DNA of 64,000 nt, taken from contig JAURYL010000048.1 in assembly GCA_030653935.1 (NCBI GenBank), positions 1 through 64,000 on the forward strand, read 5' to 3'. Made by a program: the position numbers and the translations under genes. The first letter of the stretch is position 1, and each line of letters begins with the position of its first letter. Under the pieces are notes generated by a model that saw only the letters and a program-made list of their open reading frames with translations, was not told the origin of the DNA and ran no database searches. The stretch is from Pseudomonadota bacterium. GTDB taxonomy: Bacteria > Pseudomonadota > Gammaproteobacteria > Burkholderiales > Thiobacillaceae. Of this stretch, positions 52,165 to 61,032 are shown piece after piece.

Positions 52165-53285
52165 AGGATCGTTTCTTTTCCCGCCTGTTCTGGCTGACCC
52201 TGGCGGCCGCGCTGTTGATCCTGCTCTGGCGCGGCATGCCGGACATGAACGGCTGGTTCGGCCAGCCACCCGATGCCGCTCCGCGCGTGGTGGCCGCGCG
52301 CGGCGACCTGGCTGCGGACGAGAAGAGCACCATCGAGCTGTTCGAGAAGTCGAGGGGCAGTGTGGTGTTCATCACCACCAAGGCCGAGGTCATGGATTTC
52401 TGGTCGCGCAACGTGTTCTCGGTGCCGCGCGGCAGCGGTTCCGGCTTTGTCTGGGACGATGCCGGCCATGTCATCACCAACTACCATGTCATCGAGAACG
52501 CCAGCGAGGCCACCGTGAAACTCGCCGACGGCCGCGATTACAAGGCCGCCCTGGTGGGCGCCAGCCCCGCCCATGACATCGCCGTGCTGAAGATCGGCGT
52601 CGGTTTCAAACGGCCGCCGCCGGTGCCGCTGGGCGAAAGCCACAACCTCAAGGTGGGGCAGAAGGTGTTCGCCATCGGCAACCCCTTCGGCCTCGACTGG
52701 ACCCTGACCACCGGCATCGTCTCGGCGCTGGATCGCTCGCTGAGCGGCAATGGCGGCATGACCATCGACCATCTGATCCAGACCGACGCCGCCATCAATC
52801 CAGGCAACTCCGGTGGCCCGCTGCTGGATTCGGCCGGCCGCCTGATCGGTATCAATACCGCCATCTACAGCCCGAGTGGAGCGAGCGCCGGCATCGGTTT
52901 CGCGGTGCCGGTGGATACCGTCAACCGGGTCGTGCCGCAGCTCATCAAGGGGGGCAAGTACATCCGCCCGGCTCTGGGCATCGAGGTGGACGAGGGCGTC
53001 AACCAACGTCTGGCCCGGATGCGCGGCGTCGCGGGCGTGGTGATCCTGCGCGTCACCCCCGGCTCGGCGGCGGCGCGGGCGGGTCTGAAAGGCGCCGTGA
53101 TGTCGCGCGATGGCGACATCCAGGTGGGCGACACCATCGTCGCCGTTGCCGGCAAACCGGTCGACAGCGTCGCCAGTTTGCTGGCGCGCCTGGACGACCA
53201 TCGGGTCGGTGAGGTGGTGACCCTCACCGTGCGGCGTGGAGACGCGCGGGTAGCGGTACCGGTCACCCTGCAACCCGGGGCATGA
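52161..53285 (+). CDS. DegP/DegS-like trypsin-type serine protease with PDZ domain
   Basis: This 374-residue protein has one N-terminal membrane anchor or signal (FFSRLFWLTLAAALLILLW). The protease domain shows the triad His in ITNYHVIEN, Asp in AHDIAVLKI, and Ser in PGNSGGPLL. A single PDZ domain (about 275-370) has VVILRVTPGSAAARAGL and GDTIVAVAGKPVD. One PDZ and a membrane anchor resemble DegS more than DegP, although the substrate loop GFAVPVDTVNRV is general. It is the third gene of the cbpA-cbpM operon (ATGA overlap), linking cytoplasmic chaperones with an envelope protease. Confidence 0.9.
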   Translation: MKDRFFSRLFWLTLAAALLILLWRGMPDMNGWFGQPPDAAPRVVAARGDLAADEKSTIELFEKSRGSVVFITTKAEVMDFWSRNVFSVPRGSGSGFVWDDAGHVITNYHVIENASEATVKLADGRDYKAALVGASPAHDIAVLKIGVGFKRPPPVPLGESHNLKVGQKVFAIGNPFGLDWTLTTGIVSALDRSLSGNGGMTIDHLIQTDAAINPGNSGGPLLDSAGRLIGINTAIYSPSGASAGIGFAVPVDTVNRVVPQLIKGGKYIRPALGIEVDEGVNQRLARMRGVAGVVILRVTPGSAAARAGLKGAVMSRDGDIQVGDTIVAVAGKPVDSVASLLARLDDHRVGEVVTLTVRRGDARVAVPVTLQPGA

Positions 53286-53309
53286 GGCATGCGCCGGGTC
53301 GCGCCTGGA

Positions 53310-54929
53310 TCAATCCAGGCCCTGGCTCGCCAGGTATTCCTCATAGCCGCCGTCGTAGACCACGTGGCTGCCATCGAGTTTGAGTTCGATGATCTTGTTG
53401 GCGAGCGAAGACACGAATTCGCGGTCGTGCGAGACGAACACCAGGGTGCCGGGGAATTTTTCCAGGCCGGTGTTGAGGGCTTCGATGGATTCCATGTCCA
53501 GGTGGTTGGTCGGCTCGTCCATCAGCAACACGTTGCGGCGCAGCAGCATCAACTTTCCGAACAGCATGCGGCCCTGTTCGCCACCGGAAATCACCCGCAC
53601 CGCCTTCTTCACCTCGTCGCCGGAAAACAGCAGACGGCCGAGGGTGCCGCGAATCAGGGTTTCCACGTCGTTGCCGTCGTAGCCGCCGATGCGCACCCAT
53701 TCGGTGATCCATTCGGTGAGCGGCGCGTCGGAATCGAAATCGGCGGAATGGTCCTGCGCGAAGTAGCCCAGCTTGGCCTTCTCCGTCCATTTCAGGGTGC
53801 CCTTTTGCGCGCTCAGTTCCCCCTCAAGCAGGCGCAGCAGGGTGGTCTTGCCGACGCCGTTCTCGCCGATGATGGCGATCCGGTCGCCGGCGGCAATGTT
53901 GAAGCTGAGGTTGCTCAGCAGCGGTTGCGACGGCTCGTAACTGAAGTTCAGCCCGTCCACCTCGCAGGCCAGGCGGTGCAGCTTGTCCTTCTCGTCGTAA
54001 TCGAAACGAATCCAGGGGTACTGGCGGCTGGAGGGCTTCATGTCTTCCGGCCTGATCTTGTCGATCAGTTTCAGGCGGCTGGTGGCCTGCTTGGCCTTGG
54101 AGGCGTTGGCGGAGAAGCGGCGCACGAAGTTCTGCAAGTCGGCGATCTTGTCCTTGGCCCGCGCGTTGGCCGCGCTCTGGCGGTCACGGGCCAGGGTGGC
54201 GGCTTCCATGAAGTCGTCGTAATTGCCCGGGTAGACCTTGAGCGTCTGGTAATCCAGGTCGGCCATGTGGGTGCAGACCTGGTTCAGGAAGTGGCGGTCG
54301 TGGGAAATGATGATCATGGTGGAGTTGCGATTGTTGATCACGTTCTCCAGCCAGCGGATGGTGTTGATGTCCAGGTTGTTGGTCGGCTCGTCGAGCAGCA
54401 GGATGTCCGGATCGCCGAACAGCACCTGCGCCAGCAACACCCGCAGCTTCCAGCCCGGCGCCACTTCGCGCATCGGCCCCTGGTGCTTGTCGGAAGGAAT
54501 ATCCAGGCCCAGCAGCAACTCGCCGGCGCGCGCCTCGGCGTCGTAACCGCCCATCTCGCCGAACTGGGTCTCCAGCTCGGCGGCGTGCAGGAACTCCGCT
54601 TCCGTCGCCTCCGGGTTCATGTAGATGGCGTCTTTTTCCTGCATCACCCGCCACATCTCGGCGTGGCCCATCAACACCACGTCGAGCACGCGGATGTCCT
54701 CGAAGGCGAACTGGTCCTGGCGCAGGAAGGCCATGCGCTCGTGCGGATCGATCGAGACATTGCCGGCGCTGGACTCCAACACACCAGCGAGGATCTTCAT
54801 CAGGGTGGATTTGCCGCAGCCGTTGGCGCCGATCAGGCCATAGCGGTTGCCGTCGCCGAATTTGACGTTGACGTTTTCAAACAACGGCTTGGCGCCGAAC
54901 TGGATGGTGAGGTTGGAAGCGGTAAGCAT
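53310..54929 (-). CDS. ABC-F family ATPase, YbiT-like
   Basis: ABC-F proteins are soluble twin-ATPase factors that act on ribosomes. The 539-residue protein has Walker A motifs GANGCGKST and GENGVGKTT, Walker [14 protein letters not shown] and [12 protein letters not shown], and signature motifs [12 protein letters not shown] (divergent, as in YbiT) and ISGGEQGRM. The inter-domain linker lies around [20 protein letters not shown]. The ATG at 54929 is used; a TTG seven codons upstream is less likely. It is convergent with the degP-like gene (24 bp between the stops). Confidence 0.9.
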   Translation of the reverse strand: MLTASNLTIQFGAKPLFENVNVKFGDGNRYGLIGANGCGKSTLMKILAGVLESSAGNVSIDPHERMAFLRQDQFAFEDIRVLDVVLMGHAEMWRVMQEKDAIYMNPEATEAEFLHAAELETQFGEMGGYDAEARAGELLLGLDIPSDKHQGPMREVAPGWKLRVLLAQVLFGDPDILLLDEPTNNLDINTIRWLENVINNRNSTMIIISHDRHFLNQVCTHMADLDYQTLKVYPGNYDDFMEAATLARDRQSAANARAKDKIADLQNFVRRFSANASKAKQATSRLKLIDKIRPEDMKPSSRQYPWIRFDYDEKDKLHRLACEVDGLNFSYEPSQPLLSNLSFNIAAGDRIAIIGENGVGKTTLLRLLEGELSAQKGTLKWTEKAKLGYFAQDHSADFDSDAPLTEWITEWVRIGGYDGNDVETLIRGTLGRLLFSGDEVKKAVRVISGGEQGRMLFGKLMLLRRNVLLMDEPTNHLDMESIEALNTGLEKFPGTLVFVSHDREFVSSLANKIIELKLDGSHVVYDGGYEEYLASQGLD

Positions 54930-55122
54930 GGGAGGTACCTTAGAAATCAACCCGCGATTTTACATGGACGCGGCGGGAATCCCGGCTTGGTTCGGCGAAG
55001 TGCCCGGCCACACTGTGCTGAAGCCGTTGTCGATGCGCTTCGTTCCTCACCACATCCTACGGACCGCGCCGGGATGACGGCCATGCAACGAGGCTAATTT
55101 AGCCGTGGTCAACCGTGGCGGA

Positions 55123-57270
55123 TTAGAACAATCCGGCCTGAAAGAAAGCCGGCTCGGTAACCGCCGTGGCCACGCAGTGTTGCAAGGCGCCGAGCTTTTC
55201 CAGAATCTGGTCTTTCAGGGCGAGCAGTTCGTGTACCTGTTCGCGCGCCCGTTCCTGATTTCCCGACTTGCGCAGCTCGACGATGCTGGGACCGAGTTGG
55301 TGCACCGCGATATGGATGGGCTCCAGTTCCTGGAACTCGAGGAGATGCCCGTAGCGACGGCGGCCATGGCTGTAATACCAGTGGCCGAAGCGGCATTGAT
55401 GGTGATCGCAGAGCTCGCCGGGGCTCAACTGCAAAGCGGCGCCGTCCATGTAGAGCAGGATGCGGCGCACCCATTTGATGTGGTCGTATTGCGCCACCAG
55501 CAACGGGAAGTCACTCATCTCCCAGTGAGTGTCGGCCCATAGCGCCCACTGCGGGTCGGGCTGGTAGGCCGCGACCCAGGCCGGGATATCCGCCGCCGGC
55601 ATCGGCCGGGCGATGCCGTAACCCTGGGCGATGTCGCAGCCCAGACGCATCAGCAGGACGCCCTGTTCCGGTGTTTCCACGCCCTCGGCCACCACGGTGC
55701 GGCGAAAGGCGGTGGCCAGGCCGATGATGCCCTCCACCAGGGTCAGGTCGTCGCTGTCTTCCAAAACGTCGCGCACGAAGCTCTGGTCGATTTTCAGCGT
55801 CTCGGCGGGAATGTCACGCAGATAGGACAGCGAGGCGTAGCCGGTGCCGAAGTCGTCCAGCGAGAAGCTCACCCCCATGCTCCAGCAGGCTTCGATCACG
55901 CCCCGCACGTGGCGGGTGTTTTCCAGGGCCGCCGATTCGAGAATTTCAATTTCCAGCAGCCCCGGCGGCACTCCCGGGAAGTCCTCTAGGCAGTGCCGCA
56001 TGCAATCGACGAAGTCGCCCTGTAGCAGTTGCCGTGCCGCCACATTGATGCTCACTGGAACGGCCAGGCCGGCCTTGTTCCAGGTGGAGAGCTGGGCCAG
56101 TGCCTGGCGCGCCACCCATTCGCCGATTTCAACGATCAGATCGTGGTGTTCCACGTGCGGCAGGAAACTGCCGGGCAGCAACAGTCCTTGCTCCGGATGC
56201 CGCCAGCGCAGCAGGGCCTCCAGCCCGATGACCTGGCCGGTGCGCAGGTTGACCTTGGGTTGGTAGTACAAGACCAGTTCATCGGCAGCCAGGCCGGTGG
56301 CAAGGCGGTCTAGCAGTTGCCGCCGGGTCTGCGCCTGCTGGTCCTGTTCCGCGTCGAACAGGTGGTAGCGGTTACGGCCACCCTCCTTGGCCTGGTACAT
56401 GGCCTGGTCGGCATGGCGCAGCAGCGTGTCCGGGTCGGCGCTGTCGAGGGGGAACAGGGTGATGCCGAGGCTGCCGGTGAGTTCGTAGCGTTTGCCGTCG
56501 ATCTCGCAGGGCGCGCTGGTCAGGCTGAGGATACGTTCGGCCAGGCGCTCCACCTTGTCCATGTGTGGCAGGCCGCGCAGCAGCAGGGCGAATTCGTCGC
56601 CGCCCAGGCGCGCCACCACATCACTGCCGCGCGCCACCTGTTTCAGGCGTTGCGCGATGGCTACCAGCACACGATCACCCAGGGCGTGACCATAGCGATC
56701 ATTGAGGTTCTTGAAGCCGTCGAGGTCGAGCAGCATCACGGCGAGCAACTGATGGGCGTCGCGTGCCTACTCCACCAGTTGATGCAGACGCTCGCTGAGT
56801 TGGGCACGGTTGGGAAGTTCGGTGAGCGCGTCGAAGTGGGTGAGGCGTTGCAGTTTTTCTTCCGCGCGCCGTAGCGCCAGGATATCGGTGAAAACCGCCA
56901 CATAGCGCTCGATCCGGCCATCGGCGTCGCGCACGGCGGAGATGCTGAGTCGTTCCGGGTAGATATCGCCGTTTTTGCGGCGATCCCAGATCTCGCCTTG
57001 CCAATGACCTTGTTCCTGTAGCGCCGCCCACATGTCCCGGTAAAACGCCGCGTCATGTCGGCCGGAGTTGAGCATGCCGGGGGTCTCGCCGACCGCTTCA
57101 TCAAACGAATAGCCAGTGACTTCGCGGAAAGCGCGGTTCACGTAGATGATGCGATTGTCGGCATCCGTGATCATGACGCCGTCGCTCGTATACTCCAGCG
57201 CAATGCCCGCTAGATGCGGAGCGACGCTTGCCGGGGACGGGTCGAGCATGAGTTGGGTCGGGTTATTCAA
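55123..57270 (-). pseudogene. PAS-GGDEF-EAL-CZB cyclic-di-GMP protein interrupted by one amber codon
   Basis: One reading frame of 716 codons is broken by a single TAG at 56767-56769 (codon 168). Before it: a PAS domain (IALEYTSDGVMITDADNRII; GYSFDEAVGETPGMLNSGRH) and the start of a GGDEF domain (LTHFDALTELPNRAQLSERL). After it, in the same frame: LDLDGFKNLNDRYGHALGDR, intact GGDEF (RLGGDEFALLLRG), an EAL domain (GLEALLRWRHPEQ, DDFGTGYASLSYLRD, EGVETPEQG) and a C-terminal zinc-binding CZB domain (CRFGHWYYSHGRRRYGHLLE). A CAG-to-TAG change would explain it. The gene would make or degrade cyclic di-GMP. Either it is newly inactivated, or it is read through, or the base is a sequencing error. 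The C-terminal part could also restart internally at 56748. Confidence 0.88.
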
Positions 57271-57293
57271 GGCCTGGAAATGGTAGCAGTGTG

Positions 57294-57357
57294 GCGGTTT
57301 CCCAGGACGATAAAAAAACCCGCCGAGGCGGGGTTTTTTATCGTCCAGGGAAACCGC
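57294..57357. terminator. Long bidirectional hairpin after rpmG
   Basis: Two arms of 31 nt, 57294-57324 and 57327-57357, are near-perfect complements with a two-base loop and contain the GC core CCCGCC/GGCGGGG flanked by A- and T-runs. It directly adjoins the rpmG stop codon and lies upstream of the GGDEF-EAL gene start. It terminates the rpmB-rpmG transcript. Confidence 0.85.
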
Positions 57358-57525
57358 TTATTTCAGCTTGATTTCCTTGTAAGCCACATGCTTGCGCGCC
57401 TTGGGATCGAACTTGCTGATCTCCATCTTGCCGGGCATGGTCTTCTTGTTCTTGGTGGTGGTGTAGAAGTGGCCGGTGCCCGCGGTGGACTCCAGCTTGA
57501 TTTTTTCACGTCCGCCTTTAGCCAT
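57358..57525 (-). CDS. rpmG: 50S ribosomal protein L33
   Basis: The 55-residue basic protein of the large ribosomal subunit was found by translation of the minus strand. The sequence [20 protein letters not shown] is followed by [20 protein letters not shown] and [11 protein letters not shown], the standard L33 pattern of betaproteobacteria. The form lacks the zinc cysteines (C-minus type). It follows rpmB by 11 bp, the usual rpmB-rpmG operon, and is followed immediately by a strong terminator. Confidence 0.97.
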   Translation of the reverse strand: MAKGGREKIKLESTAGTGHFYTTTKNKKTMPGKMEISKFDPKARKHVAYKEIKLK

Positions 57526-57536
57526 GATTGTTCTCC

Positions 57537-57770
57537 TTACAGCACGCCGCTGGCGCGAATATCAGCCAGGACGGATTCGATGCCGTTTTTATCGATGAGG
57601 CGCAGGCCGGCGTTGCTGACACGCAGACGCACCCAGCGGTTCTCGCTTTCCAGCCAGAAACGGCGCGACTGCAAATTGGGCAGGAAACGACGCTTGGTTC
57701 TGTTGTTGGCGTGGGAAACGTTGTTACCCACCATCGGCTTTTTGCCGGTTACCTGACATACACGGGCCAT
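57537..57770 (-). CDS. rpmB: 50S ribosomal protein L28
   Basis: The 77-residue large-subunit protein L28: [39 protein letters not shown] and [20 protein letters not shown] are all typical. Only one cysteine (C5) remains, so this is the non-zinc form. It is first in the rpmB-rpmG operon, with radC ending 63 bp further right on the same strand. Confidence 0.97.
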   Translation of the reverse strand: MARVCQVTGKKPMVGNNVSHANNRTKRRFLPNLQSRRFWLESENRWVRLRVSNAGLRLIDKNGIESVLADIRASGVL

Positions 57771-57833
57771 GATAATTATCCCTGCTACACGAATACGGAA
57801 AGTCGGCCTTTATACGCGAAACCTTTTCTCCGG

Positions 57834-58508
57834 TCAAAGCCAACCTCGTTCGCAAAAGGAAAAACCATCACTGCCGGCGACGATGAAATGGTCGATTACC
57901 TTCACATCGACCAGGCCGAGCGCGGTTTTCAACTGGTCGGTCAGCCAGCGGTCGGCTTGCGAGGGTTCGGCGACGCCGGAGGGATGGTTGTGCGCCAGGA
58001 TCACCCCGGCGGCGTTGTGGCGCAGGGCGTGAATGACAATTTCACGGGGATAAACCGAAGTTTGTGTGAGTGTGCCGCGAAACAGCTCCTCGGCCGCGAG
58101 CACGCGGTTCTGCGCGTCGAGAAACACCACCATGAATATTTCATGGTTACGGCCGCCCAGCCGCAAACGCAGGTAATCGCGCACCGCGCGCGGCGAGTTG
58201 AGGGCGTCGCCCTGTTTCATATCTTCGCCCAGCGCGCGCCGGGCCATTTCCAGCACCGCCTGTAATTGCGCGTATTTGGCCGGGCCCATGCCGGGGAAGG
58301 CGGTGAATTCGGCTTGAGCGGCGTTGAACAGGCGAGTGAGGCTGCCGAAGTGCTGCAACAGATCGCGCGCCAGATCGACCGCGCTTTTCCCGGTGACGCC
58401 CACACGCAAAAAGATGGCCAGCAATTCCGCGTCGGACAAGGCCGCCGGCCCGCGTTGCAACAATTTTTCCCGGGGCCGTTCGCCCTCGGGCCAATCGGTG
58501 ATCGCCAT
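57834..58508 (-). CDS. radC: RadC-family JAMM-domain protein
   Basis: The 224-residue protein has an N-terminal helix-hairpin-helix region ([38 protein letters not shown]) and a C-terminal JAMM/MPN+ metal site: [21 protein letters not shown] gives H-x-H and the downstream Asp. Its biological role is unsettled despite the historical name. The start at 58508 ([17 protein letters not shown]) is standard for RadC. It lies upstream of rpmB, the common proteobacterial order radC-rpmB-rpmG. Confidence 0.94.
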   Translation of the reverse strand: MAITDWPEGERPREKLLQRGPAALSDAELLAIFLRVGVTGKSAVDLARDLLQHFGSLTRLFNAAQAEFTAFPGMGPAKYAQLQAVLEMARRALGEDMKQGDALNSPRAVRDYLRLRLGGRNHEIFMVVFLDAQNRVLAAEELFRGTLTQTSVYPREIVIHALRHNAAGVILAHNHPSGVAEPSQADRWLTDQLKTALGLVDVKVIDHFIVAGSDGFSFCERGWL

Positions 58509-58538
58509 CTTCACCCCTCCCTTTTTTATATTCAGTAC

Positions 58539-58568
58539 GTAGGTTGGGCAAAGCGTAGCGTGCCCAAC
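58539..58568. repeat. GTAGGTTGGGCA repeat, copy 1
   Basis: A 30-bp unit, GTAGGTTGGGCAAAGCG...GCGTGCCCAAC, with internal pairing of GTTGGGCA and TGCCCAAC. One base differs from the copies at 60939, 60985 (inverted) and 63963. Confidence 0.9.
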
Positions 58569-58609
58569 AATCCGCGGCAACGTTGGGATACCTGGTCCGC
58601 CTTGGTGAC

Positions 58610-59875
58610 TTAATTCAACAAGGTGATCCAGTGCACCACCGGCACGTCGCCGGCGGCGGCGAGGAGGCTCTGGCAGCCGATGTTGGCGGTGGCGATGAGG
58701 TCGGGCCGGGCCGCCTGCAAGTGGCTGAGCTTGCGCTCGCGCAGTTGGCCGGAGAGTTCCGGCTGCAACAGGGAATAGGTGCCGGCGGCGCCGCAACAAA
58801 GATGGCTTTCCGCGACCGGCACCAGTTCATGGCCGAGGCTACTGAGGATGGCCTCGATCACGCCGCGTACCTTCTGGCCGTGTTGCAGGCTGCATGGCGG
58901 GTGGAAGGCGACGCGGCGCGGTGCGCCACGGCGCAAGTGGCTCAGGTCTTCGCGCGCCAGCACTTCCGCCAGATCGAGCGTCAGTTCGGAGACGCGCGCG
59001 GCCTTTTCGGCGTAGGCCGGGTCGTCGCGCAGATGATGTCCATATTCTTTGACCGTGCTGCCGCAGCCGCTGGCGGTCATGACGATGGCTTCGGCACCCG
59101 CTTCGAGGTGCAGCCACCAGGCGTCGATGTTGCGGCGCATGGCCGCTTTCGCGGCTTCCGGTGCCGCCAGGTGCTGGTCGAGCGCGCCACAGCAACCGGC
59201 CTCGGGCGCGGCGAAGAGCTGAATGCCGAGAGATGCGAGCACACGCGCGGCAACAAGATTGGTTTCCGGCGCCAGCGCCGGCTGCACGCAACCCTCCAGC
59301 ACCAGCATGCGGCGGGTGCTCTTCGCACCCCTTTCCCAAAGGGGGGCGGGGGGGATTTCCGTAACCGTTCCACTCCTGTCAGCGTCGACAAATCCCTCCC
59401 CGCCCCCCTTTGATAAAGGGGGGAGATGTTCGCGCAGCGTCGCCGGCAGTGCCCAACTTACGCCTTGCCCCAGTTTCAGCAGCGAGCCGAACAGCCTCGG
59501 TGAAGCCAGTGTTCGCCGCAGCCCCATACGCAGCAAGCGTTCAGCCAACGGGCGCGGGCTCAGTTTTTCCACCACCTCGCGGCCGATGTCGATCAGGCGG
59601 CCGTATTGCACACCGGAGGGGCAGGTGGTTTCGCAGTTGCGGCAGGTCAGGCAGCGGTCCAGGTGCTCGCGCGTCACGGCGGTCACCGGTTGGCCTTCCA
59701 GCATCTGCTTCATCAGGTAGATGCGGCCGCGCGGGCCGTCGAGTTCGTCGCCCAGGAGTTGATAAGTGGGGCAGGTGGCGTTGCAGAAGCCACAGTGCAC
59801 GCAATTACGCAGGATGGCTTCGGCTTCCCGGCCCTGCGCGGTGTTACGGATGAAGTCGGCGAGATTGGTTTGCAT
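58610..59875 (-). CDS. glcF: Glycolate oxidase iron-sulfur subunit GlcF, with in-frame repeat insertion
   Basis: GlcF carries electrons from the flavin subunits GlcD/GlcE of glycolate oxidase to the membrane quinone pool. The 421-residue protein has two 4Fe-4S motifs ([24 protein letters not shown]) and the two CCG-type domains ([32 protein letters not shown]). Residues about 151-183 are encoded by a bipartite CCCCCTTT repeat ([12 protein letters not shown] ... [10 protein letters not shown]) that falls in the variable linker before [13 protein letters not shown]. The frame stays open, so the protein is probably functional but longer than normal. It overlaps glcE (ATGA). In an autotroph it would recycle glycolate from photorespiratory-type Rubisco oxygenation. 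Confidence 0.93.
   Translation of the reverse strand: MQTNLADFIRNTAQGREAEAILRNCVHCGFCNATCPTYQLLGDELDGPRGRIYLMKQMLEGQPVTAVTREHLDRCLTCRNCETTCPSGVQYGRLIDIGREVVEKLSPRPLAERLLRMGLRRTLASPRLFGSLLKLGQGVSWALPATLREHLPPLSKGGGEGFVDADRSGTVTEIPPAPLWERGAKSTRRMLVLEGCVQPALAPETNLVAARVLASLGIQLFAAPEAGCCGALDQHLAAPEAAKAAMRRNIDAWWLHLEAGAEAIVMTASGCGSTVKEYGHHLRDDPAYAEKAARVSELTLDLAEVLAREDLSHLRRGAPRRVAFHPPCSLQHGQKVRGVIEAILSSLGHELVPVAESHLCCGAAGTYSLLQPELSGQLRERKLSHLQAARPDLIATANIGCQSLLAAAGDVPVVHWITLLN
59327..59424. repeat. Bipartite CCCCCTTT hairpin repeat inside glcF
   Basis: Hairpin ACCCCTTTCCCAAAGGGGGG and hairpin CCCCCCTTTGATAAAGGGGGG enclose about 55 bp bounded by GGGGGGATTT and AAATCCCTCCC. Layout and size match the copies at 7170-7280 and 37091-37190. 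It is translated on the minus strand as part of GlcF. Confidence 0.88.
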
Positions 59876-60918
59876 CAGAGGCCTTGGTACAGGCGGCCGG
59901 GGTTGAACAGGCTGTGGGGGTCGAGCGCCAGTTTCACCCGCTGGTGCAGCGCCAGCATGGCAGGGGGCAGGGGGTGGAATACCTCGCCCATGCCGTCGTG
60001 GCCTCGGAAAAGCGTGGCGTGCCCACCCAGGGCGGCGGCGTGTTGGCGGATGGACTCGGCGGGTTCGTCGGAGACGATCCAGCGCAGGGCGCCGCCCCAC
60101 TCAGTAAGATTCTCGCCGGGCATGGCCGGCGCGGCAGCGGGCAGGGAAACGCGCCAGAGTGCTTGCTTGGTTTGGAACAACGGCAAGGTCTGTTCGCGTA
60201 CTTCGGCCCAGAGGGCGGAGGCGGTTTCTTCTCCACCCATTGCCACCCGCGCGGCTTGCACGCCCTGGGCACTGCCGGACAGGCGCACGTAGAGGCGGCC
60301 AGCTTCATAAAGGGTGGCGGACAAAGGCAGCGGCTGGCGTCCCCATGCGATCTGGCGCGCGGCGGCAATGTCGTCATCCAACTCAAACACCAGGGTGCGT
60401 TCGTCGGCCGGGCGCGGCAGGACTTTGACCGAGACTTCCAGCAATACGCCCAGCGTCCCCAACGCGCCGACCATCAGGCGCGAGAGGTCGTAACCGGCGA
60501 CGTTCTTCATCACCTGACCACCCAGACGCAGCACTTCGCCACGACCGTTGAGCAACTTCACCCCGAGCACGGCATCGCGCACCGAGCCGCCCCAGGGCCG
60601 GCGCGGGCCGGAGAGGCCGGCGGCGACCATGCCGCCGAGGGTGGCGCCGGGGGAGTAGTGCGGCGGCTCGAATGGCAGCATCTGGTTGTTCGCCGCCAGC
60701 AGGGTCTCGATTTCGGAAAGCTTCGTGCCGGCGCGGGCGGTGAGGACCAGTTCCGAGGGTTCGTAGCGGATGTCGCCGGCATGACCGGAGACATCCAGTG
60801 GCTCGCCCTGGCAGGTGCGACCGTAAAAGGATTTGCTGGCGCCACCCTGGATGCACAGCGGGGTGCTGTCGGCGATGGCTTGGCGGACGCGGTTGATCAG
60901 CACCGATTCGGTTGTCAT
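59875..60918 (-). CDS. glcE: Glycolate oxidase FAD-binding subunit GlcE
   Basis: GlcE is the second flavoprotein subunit of glycolate oxidase. The 347-residue protein has the FAD-binding type 4 pattern: GGASKSFYGR, LEVSG-like DVSGHAGDIRYEPSELVLTA, LPFEPPHYSPGATLGGMVAA and GGQVMKNVAGYDLSRLMVGA. The C-terminus HSLFNPGRLYQGL is typical. The ATG at 60918 is the normal start; the open frame extends into a repeat. Gene order is glcD-(repeats)-glcE-glcF. Confidence 0.94.
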   Translation of the reverse strand: MTTESVLINRVRQAIADSTPLCIQGGASKSFYGRTCQGEPLDVSGHAGDIRYEPSELVLTARAGTKLSEIETLLAANNQMLPFEPPHYSPGATLGGMVAAGLSGPRRPWGGSVRDAVLGVKLLNGRGEVLRLGGQVMKNVAGYDLSRLMVGALGTLGVLLEVSVKVLPRPADERTLVFELDDDIAAARQIAWGRQPLPLSATLYEAGRLYVRLSGSAQGVQAARVAMGGEETASALWAEVREQTLPLFQTKQALWRVSLPAAAPAMPGENLTEWGGALRWIVSDEPAESIRQHAAALGGHATLFRGHDGMGEVFHPLPPAMLALHQRVKLALDPHSLFNPGRLYQGL

Positions 60919-60938
60919 CAATGGCTTACCTGTGAGGC

Positions 60939-61014
60939 GTAGGTTGGGCAAAGCGAAGCGTGCCCAACATTGGGGCGCCTGGATGTTGGGCACGCTTCGC
61001 TTTGCCCAACCTAC
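60939..61014. repeat. Inverted pair of GTAGGTTGGGCA repeats
   Basis: Two 30-bp copies, 60939-60968 and 60985-61014, lie head to head and are perfect reverse complements. They fill the gap between glcD and glcE and could form a large hairpin in the glcDEF message. Confidence 0.92.
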
Positions 61015-61032
61015 GGTGCGTGTTCATGTCCG

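Noticed and set aside
53289-55097. 602-codon forward frame opposite the ABC-F gene
   Set aside because: Antisense to a protein with two Walker A and B sets; no recognisable domain.
55123-56748. Separate intact GGDEF-EAL gene starting at 56748
   Set aside because: The predicted start lies inside the GGDEF domain and the upstream PAS half is in the same frame across one stop codon, so a single broken gene is the simpler reading.
58539-61014. CRISPR array from repeated 30-bp units
   Set aside because: Units are scattered, in both orientations, and lack spacer periodicity; they are REP-type repeats.
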